Of a stretch of DNA of 64,000 nucleotides, positions 24,700 through 37,278 are shown in pieces. Under the pieces are notes generated by a model. It ran no database searches, had not been told where the DNA came from, and worked only from the letters and a program-made list of their open reading frames with translations. Numbering within the stretch: position 1 is the stretch's first letter; every line of letters begins with the position of its first letter. A program made the position numbers and the translations under genes. The DNA is taken from NCBI RefSeq assembly GCF_009866655.1, contig NZ_CP047420.1, forward strand, positions 2,976,001 to 3,040,000. Reading direction: 5' to 3'. This DNA comes from Rathayibacter sp. VKM Ac-2804 (GTDB lineage Bacteria; Actinomycetota; Actinomycetes; Actinomycetales; Microbacteriaceae).

Positions 24700-26274
24700 T
24701 CAGCTGCGGCGCAGCCGCCAGGCCGCCACGACGCCGGCGAGCAGCACCAGTCCGACGCCGATCCAGGCCGACCAGCCGACGCCCGCGTCGAACGCGGCCC
24801 CGGCCGACGCCAGCAGGCTCGACGCCGACTCGGCCGGGATCTCGCCCGCGACCGCCACGGCACCGCCCAGTGTCTCCCCCGCGCGCTGCGCCTGACCGGC
24901 GTCGAGGCCCGCGGGCAGCACCACACCACTGCGGTAGGCCGCCGTCAGCACCGTGCCGAGCGTCGCCGTGCCGAGCACCGCGCCCAGCTCGTACGCCGTC
25001 TCCGACACCGCCGAGGCGGACCCGGCCTTGTCGGCGGGCGCGTTCGCGAGCACCAGCTCGTTCGAGACCGTCTCGGCCGCTCCGATCCCGAGGCCCAGGA
25101 AGGCGAACGAGACGGCGACGGTCAGCGCGGAGGCGCCGCCGGGCGCCGCACTGCCGATCGCGAGCAGCGCGTAGCCCACCGCCGAGATCACGAGTCCGGC
25201 CGGCACGACGATCCGCGGCGAGATCCGCCGGGCGATCGGCACCACGCCGAGTCCCGCGCCGATCATCACCACGAGTCCCGGCACCAGCACGAGCCCCGCC
25301 TCGAGCGGCGAGAGGCCGACCACGAGCTGGAGGTGCTGCGAGACGAAGAACAGCCCGCCCACCAGCGCGACGACGCTGAGCAGGTTGACCAGGATGGCCG
25401 CGCTGAACGAGCCGCGGCGGAAGAGCGAGAGGTCGAGCATCGGCACCTCGCGGCGCTGCTGCCGGCGCACGAAGAGCACGCCGCTGACGACGCCGACCAC
25501 GAGCGAGAGCACCGCGACCGCGTCGATCCCGTGCTCGGCGGCCGACTTGATCGCGTAGACGATCGGGGCCATCGTCGCGAGCGAGAGCACGATGCTGACC
25601 ACGTCGACGGGCCCGGGCCGCGGGTCGCGCGACTCCGGCACCAGGATCGGCGCGAGCACCACCAGCGGCAGCAGCACCGGCACGGCGAGCAGGAACACCG
25701 AGCCCCAGGGGAAGTTCTCCAGCAGCACGCCGCCGACCAGCGGGCCGACCGCCGAGCCGACCGCGAAGCCGGTCGCCCAGATCGCGATCGCCATCCGGCG
25801 CTGATCGCGGTTCGGGAAGAGGCTGCGCAGGAGGGAGAGGGTCGAGGGCATCAGCGTCGCGCCGAAGAGACCGAGCGCCGCGCGGGCGGCGATCAGCGCG
25901 CCGGCCGTCGGGGCGAACGCCGCGGCGACGGAGACGACCGCGAAGCCGACCGCGCCGATCAGCAGGAGCCGGCGCCGGCCGACCCGGTCGCCGAGGCTGC
26001 CCATCGCGACCAGCAGTCCGGCGAGCACGAGCGGGTAGGCGTCGACGATCCAGAGCAGCTCGGTGCCGGAGGGCCCGAGGTCCTCGGCGATCAGCGGCAG
26101 CGCGAAGTTGAGGACGGTGTTGTCGACCGAGACGAGCAGCACCGGCAGCATCAGCACGGCCAGCGCGAACCAGGCGCGGCGGCCGACGCGGGGACCGTCG
26201 GGCTCGACCGCGGCTCCGGTGACGGCGGAGCCGGTGATGGTGACGGTGGCGACGGGTGCAGTGCGGGCGGACAC
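24700..26274 (-). CDS. MFS multidrug exporter, DHA2 (14-segment) family
   Basis: 524-residue drug:proton antiporter. About 14 membrane segments are visible. [57 protein letters not shown] is the EmrB/QacA signature region with motif A, and [29 protein letters not shown] is motif C of exporters. It is divergent from a TetR gene, with a shared operator-like spacer, the usual arrangement for repressor-controlled efflux. The transported compounds are unknown; a role in resistance to toxic small molecules is inferred. Confidence 0.9.
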   Translation of the reverse strand: MSARTAPVATVTITGSAVTGAAVEPDGPRVGRRAWFALAVLMLPVLLVSVDNTVLNFALPLIAEDLGPSGTELLWIVDAYPLVLAGLLVAMGSLGDRVGRRRLLLIGAVGFAVVSVAAAFAPTAGALIAARAALGLFGATLMPSTLSLLRSLFPNRDQRRMAIAIWATGFAVGSAVGPLVGGVLLENFPWGSVFLLAVPVLLPLVVLAPILVPESRDPRPGPVDVVSIVLSLATMAPIVYAIKSAAEHGIDAVAVLSLVVGVVSGVLFVRRQQRREVPMLDLSLFRRGSFSAAILVNLLSVVALVGGLFFVSQHLQLVVGLSPLEAGLVLVPGLVVMIGAGLGVVPIARRISPRIVVPAGLVISAVGYALLAIGSAAPGGASALTVAVSFAFLGLGIGAAETVSNELVLANAPADKAGSASAVSETAYELGAVLGTATLGTVLTAAYRSGVVLPAGLDAGQAQRAGETLGGAVAVAGEIPAESASSLLASAGAAFDAGVGWSAWIGVGLVLLAGVVAAWRLRRS

Positions 26275-26310
26275 AGTGGTGCTCTCTCTCGAACGGGGTG
26301 ATCGCGACCG

Positions 26311-26334
26311 AGTATACCGTCCAGCCGGTACAGT
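26311..26334. promoter_or_regulatory. TetR-type operator overlapping the exporter promoter
   Basis: TACCG (26315-26319), six bases, CGGTA (26326-26330) form a perfect inverted repeat. On the minus strand TATACT, a good -10 box for the exporter gene, overlaps its right arm, so binding would block transcription. The site lies between the exporter (start 26274) and the TetR gene (26376), which is typical of a repressor acting on its neighbour. Confidence 0.6.
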
Positions 26335-26375
26335 AGCCAGGGGTTGAACCGGGATCCGTCCCTAGGATGGAGCCC

Positions 26376-26906
26376 ATGCCCGCCGCCCCCGCCCGCGACC
26401 GCGTCCTCGACGCGTTCGAGGCCCTGCTGATCGACCAGGGCGAGCGCGCGGCCACCCTCGACGCCGTGGCGAAGGCCGCCGGCGTGTCCAAGGGCGGTCT
26501 GCTCTACCACTTCCCCTCGAAGGACGCCCTCGTCGACGGACTCGTCGGGCGCCTGGACGACCGGCTCGCCGAGGACATCGACCGCATCCGCACGTCCGAC
26601 GAGGGCGTCGTCCCGTACCTGATCCGCACGTCGTTCGCCGCGGACACCCCCTTCGACCGCACGATCCTCGCCGTCTCGCGCGTCGCCCAGGGCCACGACG
26701 AGCGCGCGAGCGCCGGCCTCGCCCGCATCCACGACAGCTGGTACGCCGTCGTCGCCGAGGCCGTCGGCGACCCCCTGGTCGCCCGCGCCATCGTCCTGAT
26801 GAGCGACGGCCTCTACTACAACTCCGCCCTGCTCCCCACCGGCGACAGCCCCCGCGGCGAGGCCGCCGACGTCCTCGCGGTCATCGCCCGCCTCCTCCCG
26901 AGCTGA
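26376..26906 (+). CDS. TetR-family transcriptional repressor
   Basis: 176-residue TetR regulator. Residues ~1-50 hold the helix-turn-helix (ATLDAVAKAAGVSKGGLLYHFPSKDALVDGLV); the rest is a small all-helical ligand domain ending LMSDGLYYNSALL. It probably represses the divergent exporter and is released by an exported compound. ATG 26376 is preferred: a TAGGAT -10 box ends seven bases upstream (26363-26368), which would give a leaderless mRNA; an in-frame ATG at 26367 would lie inside that box. Confidence 0.9.
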   Translation: MPAAPARDRVLDAFEALLIDQGERAATLDAVAKAAGVSKGGLLYHFPSKDALVDGLVGRLDDRLAEDIDRIRTSDEGVVPYLIRTSFAADTPFDRTILAVSRVAQGHDERASAGLARIHDSWYAVVAEAVGDPLVARAIVLMSDGLYYNSALLPTGDSPRGEAADVLAVIARLLPS

Positions 26907-27020
26907 CCCCGCAGGACCAGCCGCCGAAGGAGCAGCCGCCGTCCCCGCCGACGAAGGAGCGGCCGCAATCGCGCCCGCCCGCCCTCTGTGCCGGTCGACC
27001 GGCCGTCCGAAGGACGCGGC

Positions 27021-27226
27021 TCATGCTGGTCGAGCAGCCGGCCGCAGGCCGGCGTATCGAGACCCGCCACCGCCAGCACGCCGGATCGCGATACGCCCGC
27101 TCCGCGGCCTACTCGATCAGCAAGCAAGGAGCAGCCGCTGGCGCGCCTGCCACGCGCTGCCCTGCCATGCCGAAGGACATGCTGGTCTAGCAGCCGGCCG
27201 CCGGCCGGCGTCTCGAGACCCGCCGC
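27021..27226. repeat. Three REP-like units after the TetR gene
   Basis: Units at 27021-27065, 27085-27122 and 27178-27223. The first two face each other; the third repeats the first orientation. All have longer GC stems (CCGGCCGCAGGCCGG type) than other copies. They fill the convergent gap between the TetR and PhzF-like genes. 26907-27020 is GC-rich spacer with imperfect GGAGCAGCCGCC repeats and no gene that I can support. Confidence 0.75.
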
Positions 27227-28075
27227 CTACAGCCGCACGGTCCCCTCGATCAGCGTCGCCGTCGCTCCGCCGATCCACACGTCGTCGCCGACGCGCTCCA
27301 CGAGCACGCGCCCCGCTCGCCCCATCGCGGTCCCCTGCGCCGCGACGTACCGCTCGGGCGCCAGCCCGGCCCCGATCAGCCACTGCGCGATCCCCGCGTT
27401 CAGGCTCCCCGTCACCGGATCCTCCGGCACCCCCGCGTCCGGGATGAACGCGCGCACCTCGAAGGCGCACTCCGCCCCCGCCGGATGCGGCCCGACGACG
27501 CCCACGGCGAGCCCGCCGAGCCGCGCCGAGTCCGGCCGGATCGCGAGCACCCGCTCCGCCGACTCCAGCCGCAGCGCCAGCCAGCCCGGACCGTTGTCGG
27601 CCCACTCGTGCCCGAGGATCTCCTCGCGCGCGAGCCCCAGAGCGGCGGCCGCGCGCGCCAGCGTCGGCTCGTCCACCAGCCCGGTGCGCTGCCGCGGCGG
27701 CGCCGCGAACGCGATCGCCCCGTCCGACACCCGCAGCCGCACGAGCCCGGCCGCGCACTCCTGCACCAGCACTCCGGCGTCGCGCGGCACTCCCCCGGCC
27801 GCGAGCCACGCGTGCGCGCTGCCGAGCGTCGGGTGACCGGCGAAGGGCAGCTCGCGCCCCGGCGTGAAGATCCGCAGCCGGTAATCGGCCTCCGGCGTCG
27901 TCGGCGGCAGCAGGAACGTCGTCTCCGACAGGTTCGTCCACCGCGCGAACGCGGCCATGTCCGCGTCGGCCACGCCGTCGCCGTCGACGACCACCGCGAC
28001 CGGATTGCCGAGGAACGGCTCCGCGCCGAACACGTCGACCTGGGCGAACCTGCGCTGCACGGAACTGCGCTGCAC
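27227..28075 (-). CDS. PhzF-family epimerase/isomerase-like protein
   Basis: 282-residue protein of the PhzF/diaminopimelate epimerase fold. RRFAQVDVFGAEPFLGNPVAVVVDGDG, the ETTFLLPPT segment (catalytic Glu of PhzF), FTPGRELPFAGHPTLGSAHAWL and the phosphate-free binding motif GVPEDPVTGSLNAGIAQWL are all family marks. PhzF isomerises dihydrohydroxyanthranilate in phenazine synthesis, but no phenazine genes are present and most genomic homologues have no known substrate. It ends at the repeat block and lies 34 bases downstream of... the serA stop on the same strand's opposite side, so it may be a separate unit. Confidence 0.88.
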   Translation of the reverse strand: MQRSSVQRRFAQVDVFGAEPFLGNPVAVVVDGDGVADADMAAFARWTNLSETTFLLPPTTPEADYRLRIFTPGRELPFAGHPTLGSAHAWLAAGGVPRDAGVLVQECAAGLVRLRVSDGAIAFAAPPRQRTGLVDEPTLARAAAALGLAREEILGHEWADNGPGWLALRLESAERVLAIRPDSARLGGLAVGVVGPHPAGAECAFEVRAFIPDAGVPEDPVTGSLNAGIAQWLIGAGLAPERYVAAQGTAMGRAGRVLVERVGDDVWIGGATATLIEGTVRL

Positions 28076-28109
28076 GGCGCCGTCCTCTCTCGTCGTGGCG
28101 GGCGGAGTC

Positions 28110-29699
28110 CTACTCCGTGATGTCGATCTCCTGCATCAGATCGGCGTCGATCGCGACGCGGACCTTCTCCAGCAGTCCGTCCGGCGCCGGCGAGTCGATC
28201 GTGATCACCGAGAGGGCCTTGCCGCCCGCCTCGGTGCGCGCGATCTGCATGCCCGCGATGTTGACCGAGGCCTCGCCGAACTCGCGCCCGTAGACCGCGA
28301 CGATCCCGGGCCGGTCGACGTAGCTCATCACCACGTGGTGCTTCGCGAGCGGCACCTCGACGTCGTAGCCGTTGATCGCGACGAGCTTCTCGACCTGCTT
28401 GGTGCCGGTCAGCGTGCCCGAGACCGAGATCTGCGAGCCGTCCGAGAGAGCGCCGCGGAGCGTGATCACGTTGCGGTACTCGTCCGAGACCGCGTCGGTG
28501 ATCAGGCGCACCTCGATGCCGCGCTGCTCCGCCAGCACCGGCGCGTTGACGTAGGACACCGTCTCCGACACCACGTTGCTGAAGACGCCCTTGAGCGCCG
28601 CGAGCTTGAGGACCTTGACGTCGAAGCCGGCCAGCTCGCCGCGCACCTCGACGTCGATCGAGGTCACCGGCGAGGCGGCGAGACCCGAGAAGACCTGGCC
28701 CAGCTTCTCCACCAGCGGGATGCCGGGGCGGACGTACGGGTCGATGACGCCGCCCGCGACGTTCACCGCGTCCGGCACGAGCTCGCCCGAGAGCGCGAGG
28801 CGCACCGACTTCGCGACCGAGACGCCCGCCTTCTCCTGCGCCTCGTCGGTCGACGCCCCGAGGTGCGGAGTGACGACCACGTTCTCGAGGGCGAGCAGCG
28901 GCGAGTCGGTCGGCGGCTCCTTGACGAACACGTCGAGCCCGGCGCCGGCGATGGTCTTCGCGACGAGGGCGCGGTGCAGCGCGTCCTCGTCGATCAGCCC
29001 GCCGCGGGCGACGTTCACGAGGAACGCGGTCGGCTTCATCAGCGCGAGCTGCGCGTCCGAGATCATCCCGGTGGTCTCCGGCGTCTTCGGCATGTGGATG
29101 GTGATGAAGTCGCTCTGCGCGAGGAGCTCCTCGAGCGGCAGGAGCGTGACGCCGAGCTGCTGCGCGCGGGAGCTGGTGACGTAGGGGTCGTAGGCGACGA
29201 CGTTCACGCCGAAGGCCTGCAGGCGCGCGGTGATCAGCGCGCCGATGCGGCCGAGCCCGATGATGCCGACCGTCTTCTCGTAGAGCTCGACGCCCGTGTA
29301 CTTCGAGCGCTTCCAGAGGCCCTGCGCGAGCGCGCTGTGCGCGGCCGGGATGTGGCGGGCGAGGCTCAGGATGTGGCCGACGGTGAGCTCGGCGGCCGAG
29401 ATGATGTTCGAGGTCGGCGCGTTCACCACCATGACGCCGGCGGCGGTCGCGGCCGTGATGTCGACGTTGTCGAGTCCCACGCCCGCGCGCGCGACGACCT
29501 TCAGCGAGGGGGCCGCGGCGATCGCCTCCGCGTCGACCTGCGTCGCGGAGCGGACCAGGATCGCGTCGGCCGAGCCGAGCGCCTCCAGCAGCGCGGGGCG
29601 GTCGGTGCCGTCCACGGAGCGGATCTCGAAGTCGGGACCGAGGGCGTCCACGGTGGCGGGCGAGAGTTCTTCGGCGATCAGGACGACCGGCTTAGTCAC
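28110..29699 (-). CDS. serA: D-3-phosphoglycerate dehydrogenase
   Basis: 529-residue first enzyme of serine synthesis, oxidising 3-phosphoglycerate with NAD. The long actinobacterial form: catalytic/NAD domain (ARAGVGLDNVDITAATAAGVMVVNAPT; GIIGLGRIGALITARL; NVARGGLIDEDAL; VVTPHLGASTDEAQEKAG with the catalytic His), an intervening domain (residues ~315-450), and a C-terminal ACT domain (HHVVMSYVDRPGIVAVYGREFGEASVNIAGMQ) for serine feedback. GTG 29699 begins VTKPVVLIAEE as in relatives, after GAAGGAAG. TACAGT at 29767-29772 (minus strand) is a -10 candidate, giving a ~60-base leader. Confidence 0.97.
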   Translation of the reverse strand: MTKPVVLIAEELSPATVDALGPDFEIRSVDGTDRPALLEALGSADAILVRSATQVDAEAIAAAPSLKVVARAGVGLDNVDITAATAAGVMVVNAPTSNIISAAELTVGHILSLARHIPAAHSALAQGLWKRSKYTGVELYEKTVGIIGLGRIGALITARLQAFGVNVVAYDPYVTSSRAQQLGVTLLPLEELLAQSDFITIHMPKTPETTGMISDAQLALMKPTAFLVNVARGGLIDEDALHRALVAKTIAGAGLDVFVKEPPTDSPLLALENVVVTPHLGASTDEAQEKAGVSVAKSVRLALSGELVPDAVNVAGGVIDPYVRPGIPLVEKLGQVFSGLAASPVTSIDVEVRGELAGFDVKVLKLAALKGVFSNVVSETVSYVNAPVLAEQRGIEVRLITDAVSDEYRNVITLRGALSDGSQISVSGTLTGTKQVEKLVAINGYDVEVPLAKHHVVMSYVDRPGIVAVYGREFGEASVNIAGMQIARTEAGGKALSVITIDSPAPDGLLEKVRVAIDADLMQEIDITE

Positions 29700-29836
29700 G
29701 AGAGGCGCTTCCTTCGGGGAGGGGACGGAGCGGGCACCGAGCACGGGGCGCGGTGGAGCCCCCGCCACTGTAGCGGAGGGCCGCAGCCGCCCCCGGCCGT
29801 GTGACGCCCGCTCTCGACAGCGGGCGCCACGACCGA

Positions 29837-30277
29837 CTAGAGCGAGACCAGGCTCTCGAATCCGAGGATCAGCTGCACGTCGAGCGAGAGGGCGGCCGAG
29901 AGGCAGAGCCCCGCGAACAGCAGGCCTGTCCGGGCGAGGAGCCCGCGGCGGCGACCGAGCACCAGCGCCAGCACGAAGCAGACCACCGGCAGCAGCAGCC
30001 CGAGCAGCAGCACGATCCAGCCCGTGCCGTTGAGGTCGGTGCCGAGCGTCGCGGCGTAGGTGCGCAGCCCGACGAGGTTGCCGATCCCCTCCCAGACGTC
30101 CCAGGCGAAGAGGAGCGCGAAGACCGCGGCGATCAGCACCGAGAGGAGGAGGCGCCGGCGCGGGTCGCTGCGGCGCGCGCCGCCGCCGAGGGTCGCCTTC
30201 GCCGAGCTGTCGGCCGAAGTGGAGTCGGTCGAGGTGGAGTCGGTCGCGGTGGAGTCGGCCGCGGTGGAGTCGCTCAT
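29837..30277 (-). CDS. Membrane protein of unknown function
   Basis: 146-residue protein with a Ser/Thr/Asp-rich N-terminus containing repeats of ADST/TDST (residues 1-28), then three hydrophobic segments: LLLSVLIAAVFALLFAWDVW, GWIVLLLGLLLPVVCFVLALVLG and LLFAGLCLSAALSLDVQLIL. It overlaps the upstream membrane protein gene by one base (TGATG), so the two are cotranslated and may interact. No family is recognised. The 137-base gap to serA holds the serA promoter region. Confidence 0.75.
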   Translation of the reverse strand: MSDSTAADSTATDSTSTDSTSADSSAKATLGGGARRSDPRRRLLLSVLIAAVFALLFAWDVWEGIGNLVGLRTYAATLGTDLNGTGWIVLLLGLLLPVVCFVLALVLGRRRGLLARTGLLFAGLCLSAALSLDVQLILGFESLVSL

Positions 30278-30831
30278 CACGCGCCCTTCAGGAACGGCAG
30301 GGGGGCCAGCAGGATCAGCCCGGCGATCAGCCAGAGCACGCGGGTCCTCGTGCGGGCGCTCCGCGTGCCCAGCAGCACCGCGGCGAACCAGGCGGCCGGT
30401 CCGGCGACCGCGAGCCAGAGACCGAGCCCGTAGAGCCCGCCGCCGAGCGGGTCGCCCGCGAAGGTCGCGGCGATCGTGGCGTTCTGGCGGGTCGCGGTGA
30501 TCATCCAGCCGATCGTCCAGAGGAGGTAGAGGCCTGCGGCGACGCCCATCGCGACCAGCAGCACGGAGGAGGCTGCCGCCGCGTCGGCGGCGTCGCGCTC
30601 GTCGTCCGGCTCGTCGTCCTCGAGCCCGTCCTCGTCGTCCTCGCGCAGCTCGTCCGGCAGCTCGTCGACGTCGCCGTCCCGTGCCTCGCGCTCCCGGGGA
30701 GCCGAGCGGACCGCCCGCGGCGCCTTCCGCCGCACAGGCCCGTCGCCCGCGACCAGCGTCGGGTCGCCGCCCTCGCCCGCCCAGCTGAGCGCGTCGTCGT
30801 CCCGGTCGTCCTCGGGTCTGCTCTCGATCAC
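30277..30831 (-). CDS. Membrane protein with acidic cytoplasmic domain
   Basis: 184-residue protein. The first ~85 residues are highly charged and acidic (DELPDELREDDEDGLEDDEPDD), then three predicted membrane helices: ASSVLLVAMGVAAGLYLLWTIGW, GLYGLGLWLAVAGPAAWFAAVLLG and VLWLIAGLILLAPLPFL. Function unknown. TAGGGT ends six bases before the GTG start (30838-30843), suggesting a leaderless mRNA. It begins the two-gene operon with the neighbouring membrane protein. Confidence 0.78.
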   Translation of the reverse strand: MIESRPEDDRDDDALSWAGEGGDPTLVAGDGPVRRKAPRAVRSAPREREARDGDVDELPDELREDDEDGLEDDEPDDERDAADAAAASSVLLVAMGVAAGLYLLWTIGWMITATRQNATIAATFAGDPLGGGLYGLGLWLAVAGPAAWFAAVLLGTRSARTRTRVLWLIAGLILLAPLPFLKGA

Positions 30832-30938
30832 CGCAACACCCTAGCCGCGCGTCCCTCGCAGTCGGCTCGGAGCACCCCGACACCTCCCCGCCACCGCGCG
30901 GTCACCCCCCGGCCTCCCCCAGGCGGGACCCTTCGGGG

Positions 30939-31781
30939 ATGGCGGAGCAGTCGGGGACGGACGAGCGCGCGGCGGAGGGCGGCCGGCGCCGCTACGTCGC
31001 GATCGGCGACTCCTTCACCGAGGGCGTCGGCGACCCGCACCGGCTCCTGCCCAACGGCGTCCGCGGCTGGGCCGACCGCGTCGCCGACCGCCTCGCCCGC
31101 GCCGAGCCCGGCTGGGAGTACGCGAACCTCGCCATCCGCAGCAAGCGGCTCGCGCAGATCACCGCCGAGCAGCTGACGCCCGCGCTGGAGCTGCGGCCGA
31201 CCCTGGTGACGCTCTACGCCGGCGGCAACGACATCCTCGACCTCGGCACCGACATGCGCGTGCTGATCGACGGCTACGAGCACCTGGTCGACGCGCTCGC
31301 GACGACGGGCGCCTCGCTCGTGCTCTTCACCGGCTTCGACATCCCCGGGCTGCCCGCACCGCGGATGTTCGTCAAGCGCAACCGCGTCTACAACAGCGCC
31401 GTCCGCCGGATCGCCCGCGAGCGCGGCGCCGTCCTCGTCGACTACTGGCGGATGCAGGCGTTCCGCGAGCCCGCGATGTGGTCGAGCGACCGGATGCACC
31501 TCTCCAAGCGCGGGCACCGCGTGCTGGCGGCCGAGGTGCTCGACGTCCTGGGCGTCCCGCACACCATCTCCGCCGGCCCCTGGGACGCGCCCGAGCCGCT
31601 CACCCCGCGCGAGCTCCTGCGCGACCAGTACCGCTGGGCGCACGACTGGGTGCTCCCCCTGGTCGGCCGGAAGATCCGCCGGGTGACGCTCGGCGACCAC
31701 CTCGCTCCGCGCTGGCCCGAGCCCGTGCTCGTCCCGCCGAAGGGCGGCCTGCGCCGCCTGGCCCGCGACGCCGCCTCCTGA
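30939..31781 (+). CDS. SGNH/GDSL-family hydrolase
   Basis: 280-residue serine esterase/lipase of the SGNH fold. Block I is VAIGDSFTEGVGDP (nucleophile Ser), block III TLYAGGNDILDLGTDM (Gly and Asn), and block V SSDRMHLSKRGHRVLA (Asp-x-x-His pair). The last ~65 residues (RELLRDQYRWAHDWVLPLVGRKIRRVTLGDHL) are the extension common in actinobacterial SGNH proteins. There is no signal peptide, so it probably acts inside the cell. Substrate unknown. 31782-31896 is spacer without a clear feature. Confidence 0.9.
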   Translation: MAEQSGTDERAAEGGRRRYVAIGDSFTEGVGDPHRLLPNGVRGWADRVADRLARAEPGWEYANLAIRSKRLAQITAEQLTPALELRPTLVTLYAGGNDILDLGTDMRVLIDGYEHLVDALATTGASLVLFTGFDIPGLPAPRMFVKRNRVYNSAVRRIARERGAVLVDYWRMQAFREPAMWSSDRMHLSKRGHRVLAAEVLDVLGVPHTISAGPWDAPEPLTPRELLRDQYRWAHDWVLPLVGRKIRRVTLGDHLAPRWPEPVLVPPKGGLRRLARDAAS

Positions 31782-31896
31782 CGGGCACTCCCCCACAGAG
31801 CATCAGCCGAGAGCACACCGCATCCGCCATCAGCGATGAGCGGCGGTCTCCGCTGATGTTCCGCACGATCAGCCGCCCGCATCGCCCCGCGCGTCC

Positions 31897-32793
31897 CTAG
31901 GACAGCAGCGGCAGCAGGGCCACCAGCAGCAGGGCGAACGCGAGCATTACGATCGGCGCCGCCCGCCCCGCATCCGAGCTCAACGGCGCGGCCCGCCTCC
32001 CGGTGCCGGTCAGACCGCGGCGATCGATCGCCGCCACTCCCCCGCGCACCGAGAGCGGCCCCTCTTCGAGATCGCCCGGCCAGCGCTCGACCAGCAGCCG
32101 CCGACTGCGGGCCAGTGCGGCATCGGAGGCACGCAGAACGGCCAGCGGCAGCGCGTTGGCCTGCGACGAACCGATTCCGGCCGCCGCGCCGGCCGCGACG
32201 ACGACCACAGCCGTGACCACCGCCCCCTCCGCCGCCTGCAGTGCGATGGCCGCGACCAGCAGGAGCACCCCGATGAGCGCGATGACGACGCCCGCGAGCG
32301 AGAGCACCGAGAACAGCGCCGAACTCGCCTTCAGATCCCGCGTGGCCGCCCGCCCGCGGGCCTCTGCCCGCGCCGAGCGCGACGGCGCGAGGATGCCGGG
32401 CAGATCGGCCGGCGACAGCGCGTCCTCCGGCAGCCGCACATCGAAGGGCAGGTCCGCGGTCTCGGCGAGGTCGTCCCGCCCGAGATCGGCCGGCACCGGC
32501 CAGGCCGCGCGGGCGAGGCGCGCCGCCGCGTCCTCCGTCCGCCGCCGCAGCGCCGAAGCGGTGGCGACGAGCAGCGTCCCCGCGATCAGCGCGAGCGCGA
32601 AGGCCGTGACCGTCCGCAGCGCGACCGGCGCCGACTCGAGGATCCCCCCTGACGCCAGCGCGAGCGCCGCAGCGAGCCCACCACCGGCGACCCCGCAGAG
32701 CACGACCCCCGCGGACACCTCGTACGACAGCCCGTCCCGTGCCGCCGCCACGCCCTCGTCCCACTGCCGCAGCCGCCGTGCCCGTCGCTCCAT
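31897..32793 (-). CDS. Hypothetical membrane protein
   Basis: 298-residue protein with about five hydrophobic segments: two near the N-terminus (SAGVVLCGVAGGGLAAALALASG; RTVTAFALALIAGTLLVATASAL), two in the middle (LFSVLSLAGVVIALIGVLLLVAAIAL; AVVTAVVVVAAGAAAGIG) and a C-terminal anchor (IVMLAFALLLVALLPLL). No enzyme motif. ATG 32793 is preferred to an upstream GTG because TAGCGT ends seven bases before it (32801-32806), consistent with a leaderless transcript. It is preceded by the large repeat array. Confidence 0.72.
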   Translation of the reverse strand: MERRARRLRQWDEGVAAARDGLSYEVSAGVVLCGVAGGGLAAALALASGGILESAPVALRTVTAFALALIAGTLLVATASALRRRTEDAAARLARAAWPVPADLGRDDLAETADLPFDVRLPEDALSPADLPGILAPSRSARAEARGRAATRDLKASSALFSVLSLAGVVIALIGVLLLVAAIALQAAEGAVVTAVVVVAAGAAAGIGSSQANALPLAVLRASDAALARSRRLLVERWPGDLEEGPLSVRGGVAAIDRRGLTGTGRRAAPLSSDAGRAAPIVMLAFALLLVALLPLLS

Positions 32794-32828
32794 CCGCCCC
32801 ACGCTACCCGCGCCCCCCGTGGTGCGCA

Positions 32829-33628
32829 TGCTGATCGAGCAGCCCGCGCAGCGGGCGTATCGAGCGGAGGGGGCGCCTCCGGCGCCACCGCGGGGCGGGG
32901 AAGCGGCAGACGTTCATGCGGTGGTGGGTCTCGATACGCCCCTGCGGGGCTACTCGACCAGCATGTCTGCGGGCGTCTCTTCCAAGTAGATCCGCCAGCG
33001 CCAGAACGACGGTCAGCAGACCATCCGTGCTGGCGACGCCGGGTCTCGATACGCCCCTGCGGGGCTACTCGACCAGCATGTCTGCGGGCGTCTCTTCCAA
33101 GTAGATCCCCAGCTTCAGACCACCGTGGATGGAGTGCAGCGGAGGAACGCCCCCTCGTGCTGATCGAGTAGCCCCTAGAGCGGGCGTATCGAGATCCTCC
33201 AGCTTCAGACGCCGACCCTGCAGACCCGCCCTCCCGACGACTTCAGGTCTCGAGACGCCCCTCCGGGCCTGCTCGCCCACCGTGGAGCGAGGGCCGATGC
33301 GAGTCGACCCGTGACGGGCTTCGGCCGAGCAGCAGGGCCCGAGACGGGTCGACTCGACTGACGCGCAGGTGTCGAGTGGACGTGGGCAGGGGCCGGCGCA
33401 GAGCTCAGCGCCCGTTTCGGGTCCGTTCGCGAATCATGCAGATCGAGTGGACCGCGCAGCGGGCGTATCGAGATCCACCAGCGCCGGAACGAGGGTCTGC
33501 AGACCCGCCCTGCGGAAGACGGCGGGTCTCGATACGCCGCTGCGCGGCTACTCGACCAGCATGAGATGCGGCGCCCGACCAACATGAGGTGCGGCGCCCG
33601 ACCAACATGAGGTGCGGCGCCCGACCGA
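32829..33628. repeat. 800-base array of REP-like units and direct repeats
   Basis: Seven units: 32829-32862, 32926-32966, 33041-33081, 33158-33197, 33246-33280, 33437-33477 and 33521-33564, mostly as facing pairs. A 68-base exact direct repeat (32926-32993 and 33041-33108) contains a unit plus the sequence GTCTGCGGGCGTCTCTTCC. No coding frame here has a ribosome site or a recognisable product. The array lies between the hypothetical membrane protein promoter and the 3' end of ilvC. Confidence 0.85.
33560..33628 (+). repeat. Three 23-base tandem repeats
   Basis: The 23-base unit beginning CATGAGGTGCGGCGCCCGAC occurs at 33560, 33583 and 33606; the first has ATGAGAT and the third ends CCGA. It directly abuts the end of the last REP-like unit, as if the unit's terminal CAT had been duplicated with neighbouring sequence. 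Confidence 0.9.
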
Positions 33629-33673
33629 GGCGGACCACCCCCGGACGCGACGGAGCCCCGGCCCCGCCGGCGT

Positions 33674-33691
33674 CCACCGCGAGTGCGGTGG
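33674..33691 (-). terminator. Candidate terminator hairpin after ilvC
   Basis: CCACCGC (33674-33680), four-base loop, GCGGTGG (33685-33691): a perfect seven-pair stem, nested in a larger GGAGCCC/GGGCTCC pairing (about 33649-33712). It lies 43 bases beyond the ilvC stop codon. No U-tract follows, as is common in high-GC actinobacteria. Confidence 0.45.
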
Positions 33692-33733
33692 CCGTCGACG
33701 GCCCAGGGCTCCGAGGTCCGTCAGTGCGGGCGA

Positions 33734-37166
<3,433 letters not shown>

Positions 37167-37201
37167 GCGGGTGTCGATTCCTTCGAAGCGTGATGCGGCG
37201 G

Positions 37202-37240
37202 CGGGCACCGGGGGCTCGGGGTGCGAGCGAGCGGTGCCCG
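37202..37240 (-). promoter_or_regulatory. Hairpin in the ilvD-ilvB spacer
   Basis: CGGGCACCG (37202-37210) pairs with CGGTGCCCG (37232-37240), a nine-pair stem with a 21-base loop, about 35 bases before the ilvB start. It could be the terminator of ilvD or part of an ilvB leader. No open frame rich in Val, Leu or Ile codons accompanies it, so classical attenuation is not supported. Confidence 0.4.
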
Positions 37241-37278
37241 GGAGGCGCGAATGCGCGGCCGGCCCGAGCGGGCCGGGA

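Noticed and set aside
27227..28075. Phenazine biosynthesis locus
   Set aside because: Only a PhzF-like protein is present; no other phz gene flanks it, and PhzF relatives are common in genomes without phenazines.
32829..33628. CRISPR array
   Set aside because: Repeats differ in orientation, spacing is irregular (roughly 40 to 160 bases), interiors are related to each other rather than unique, and no cas gene is present.
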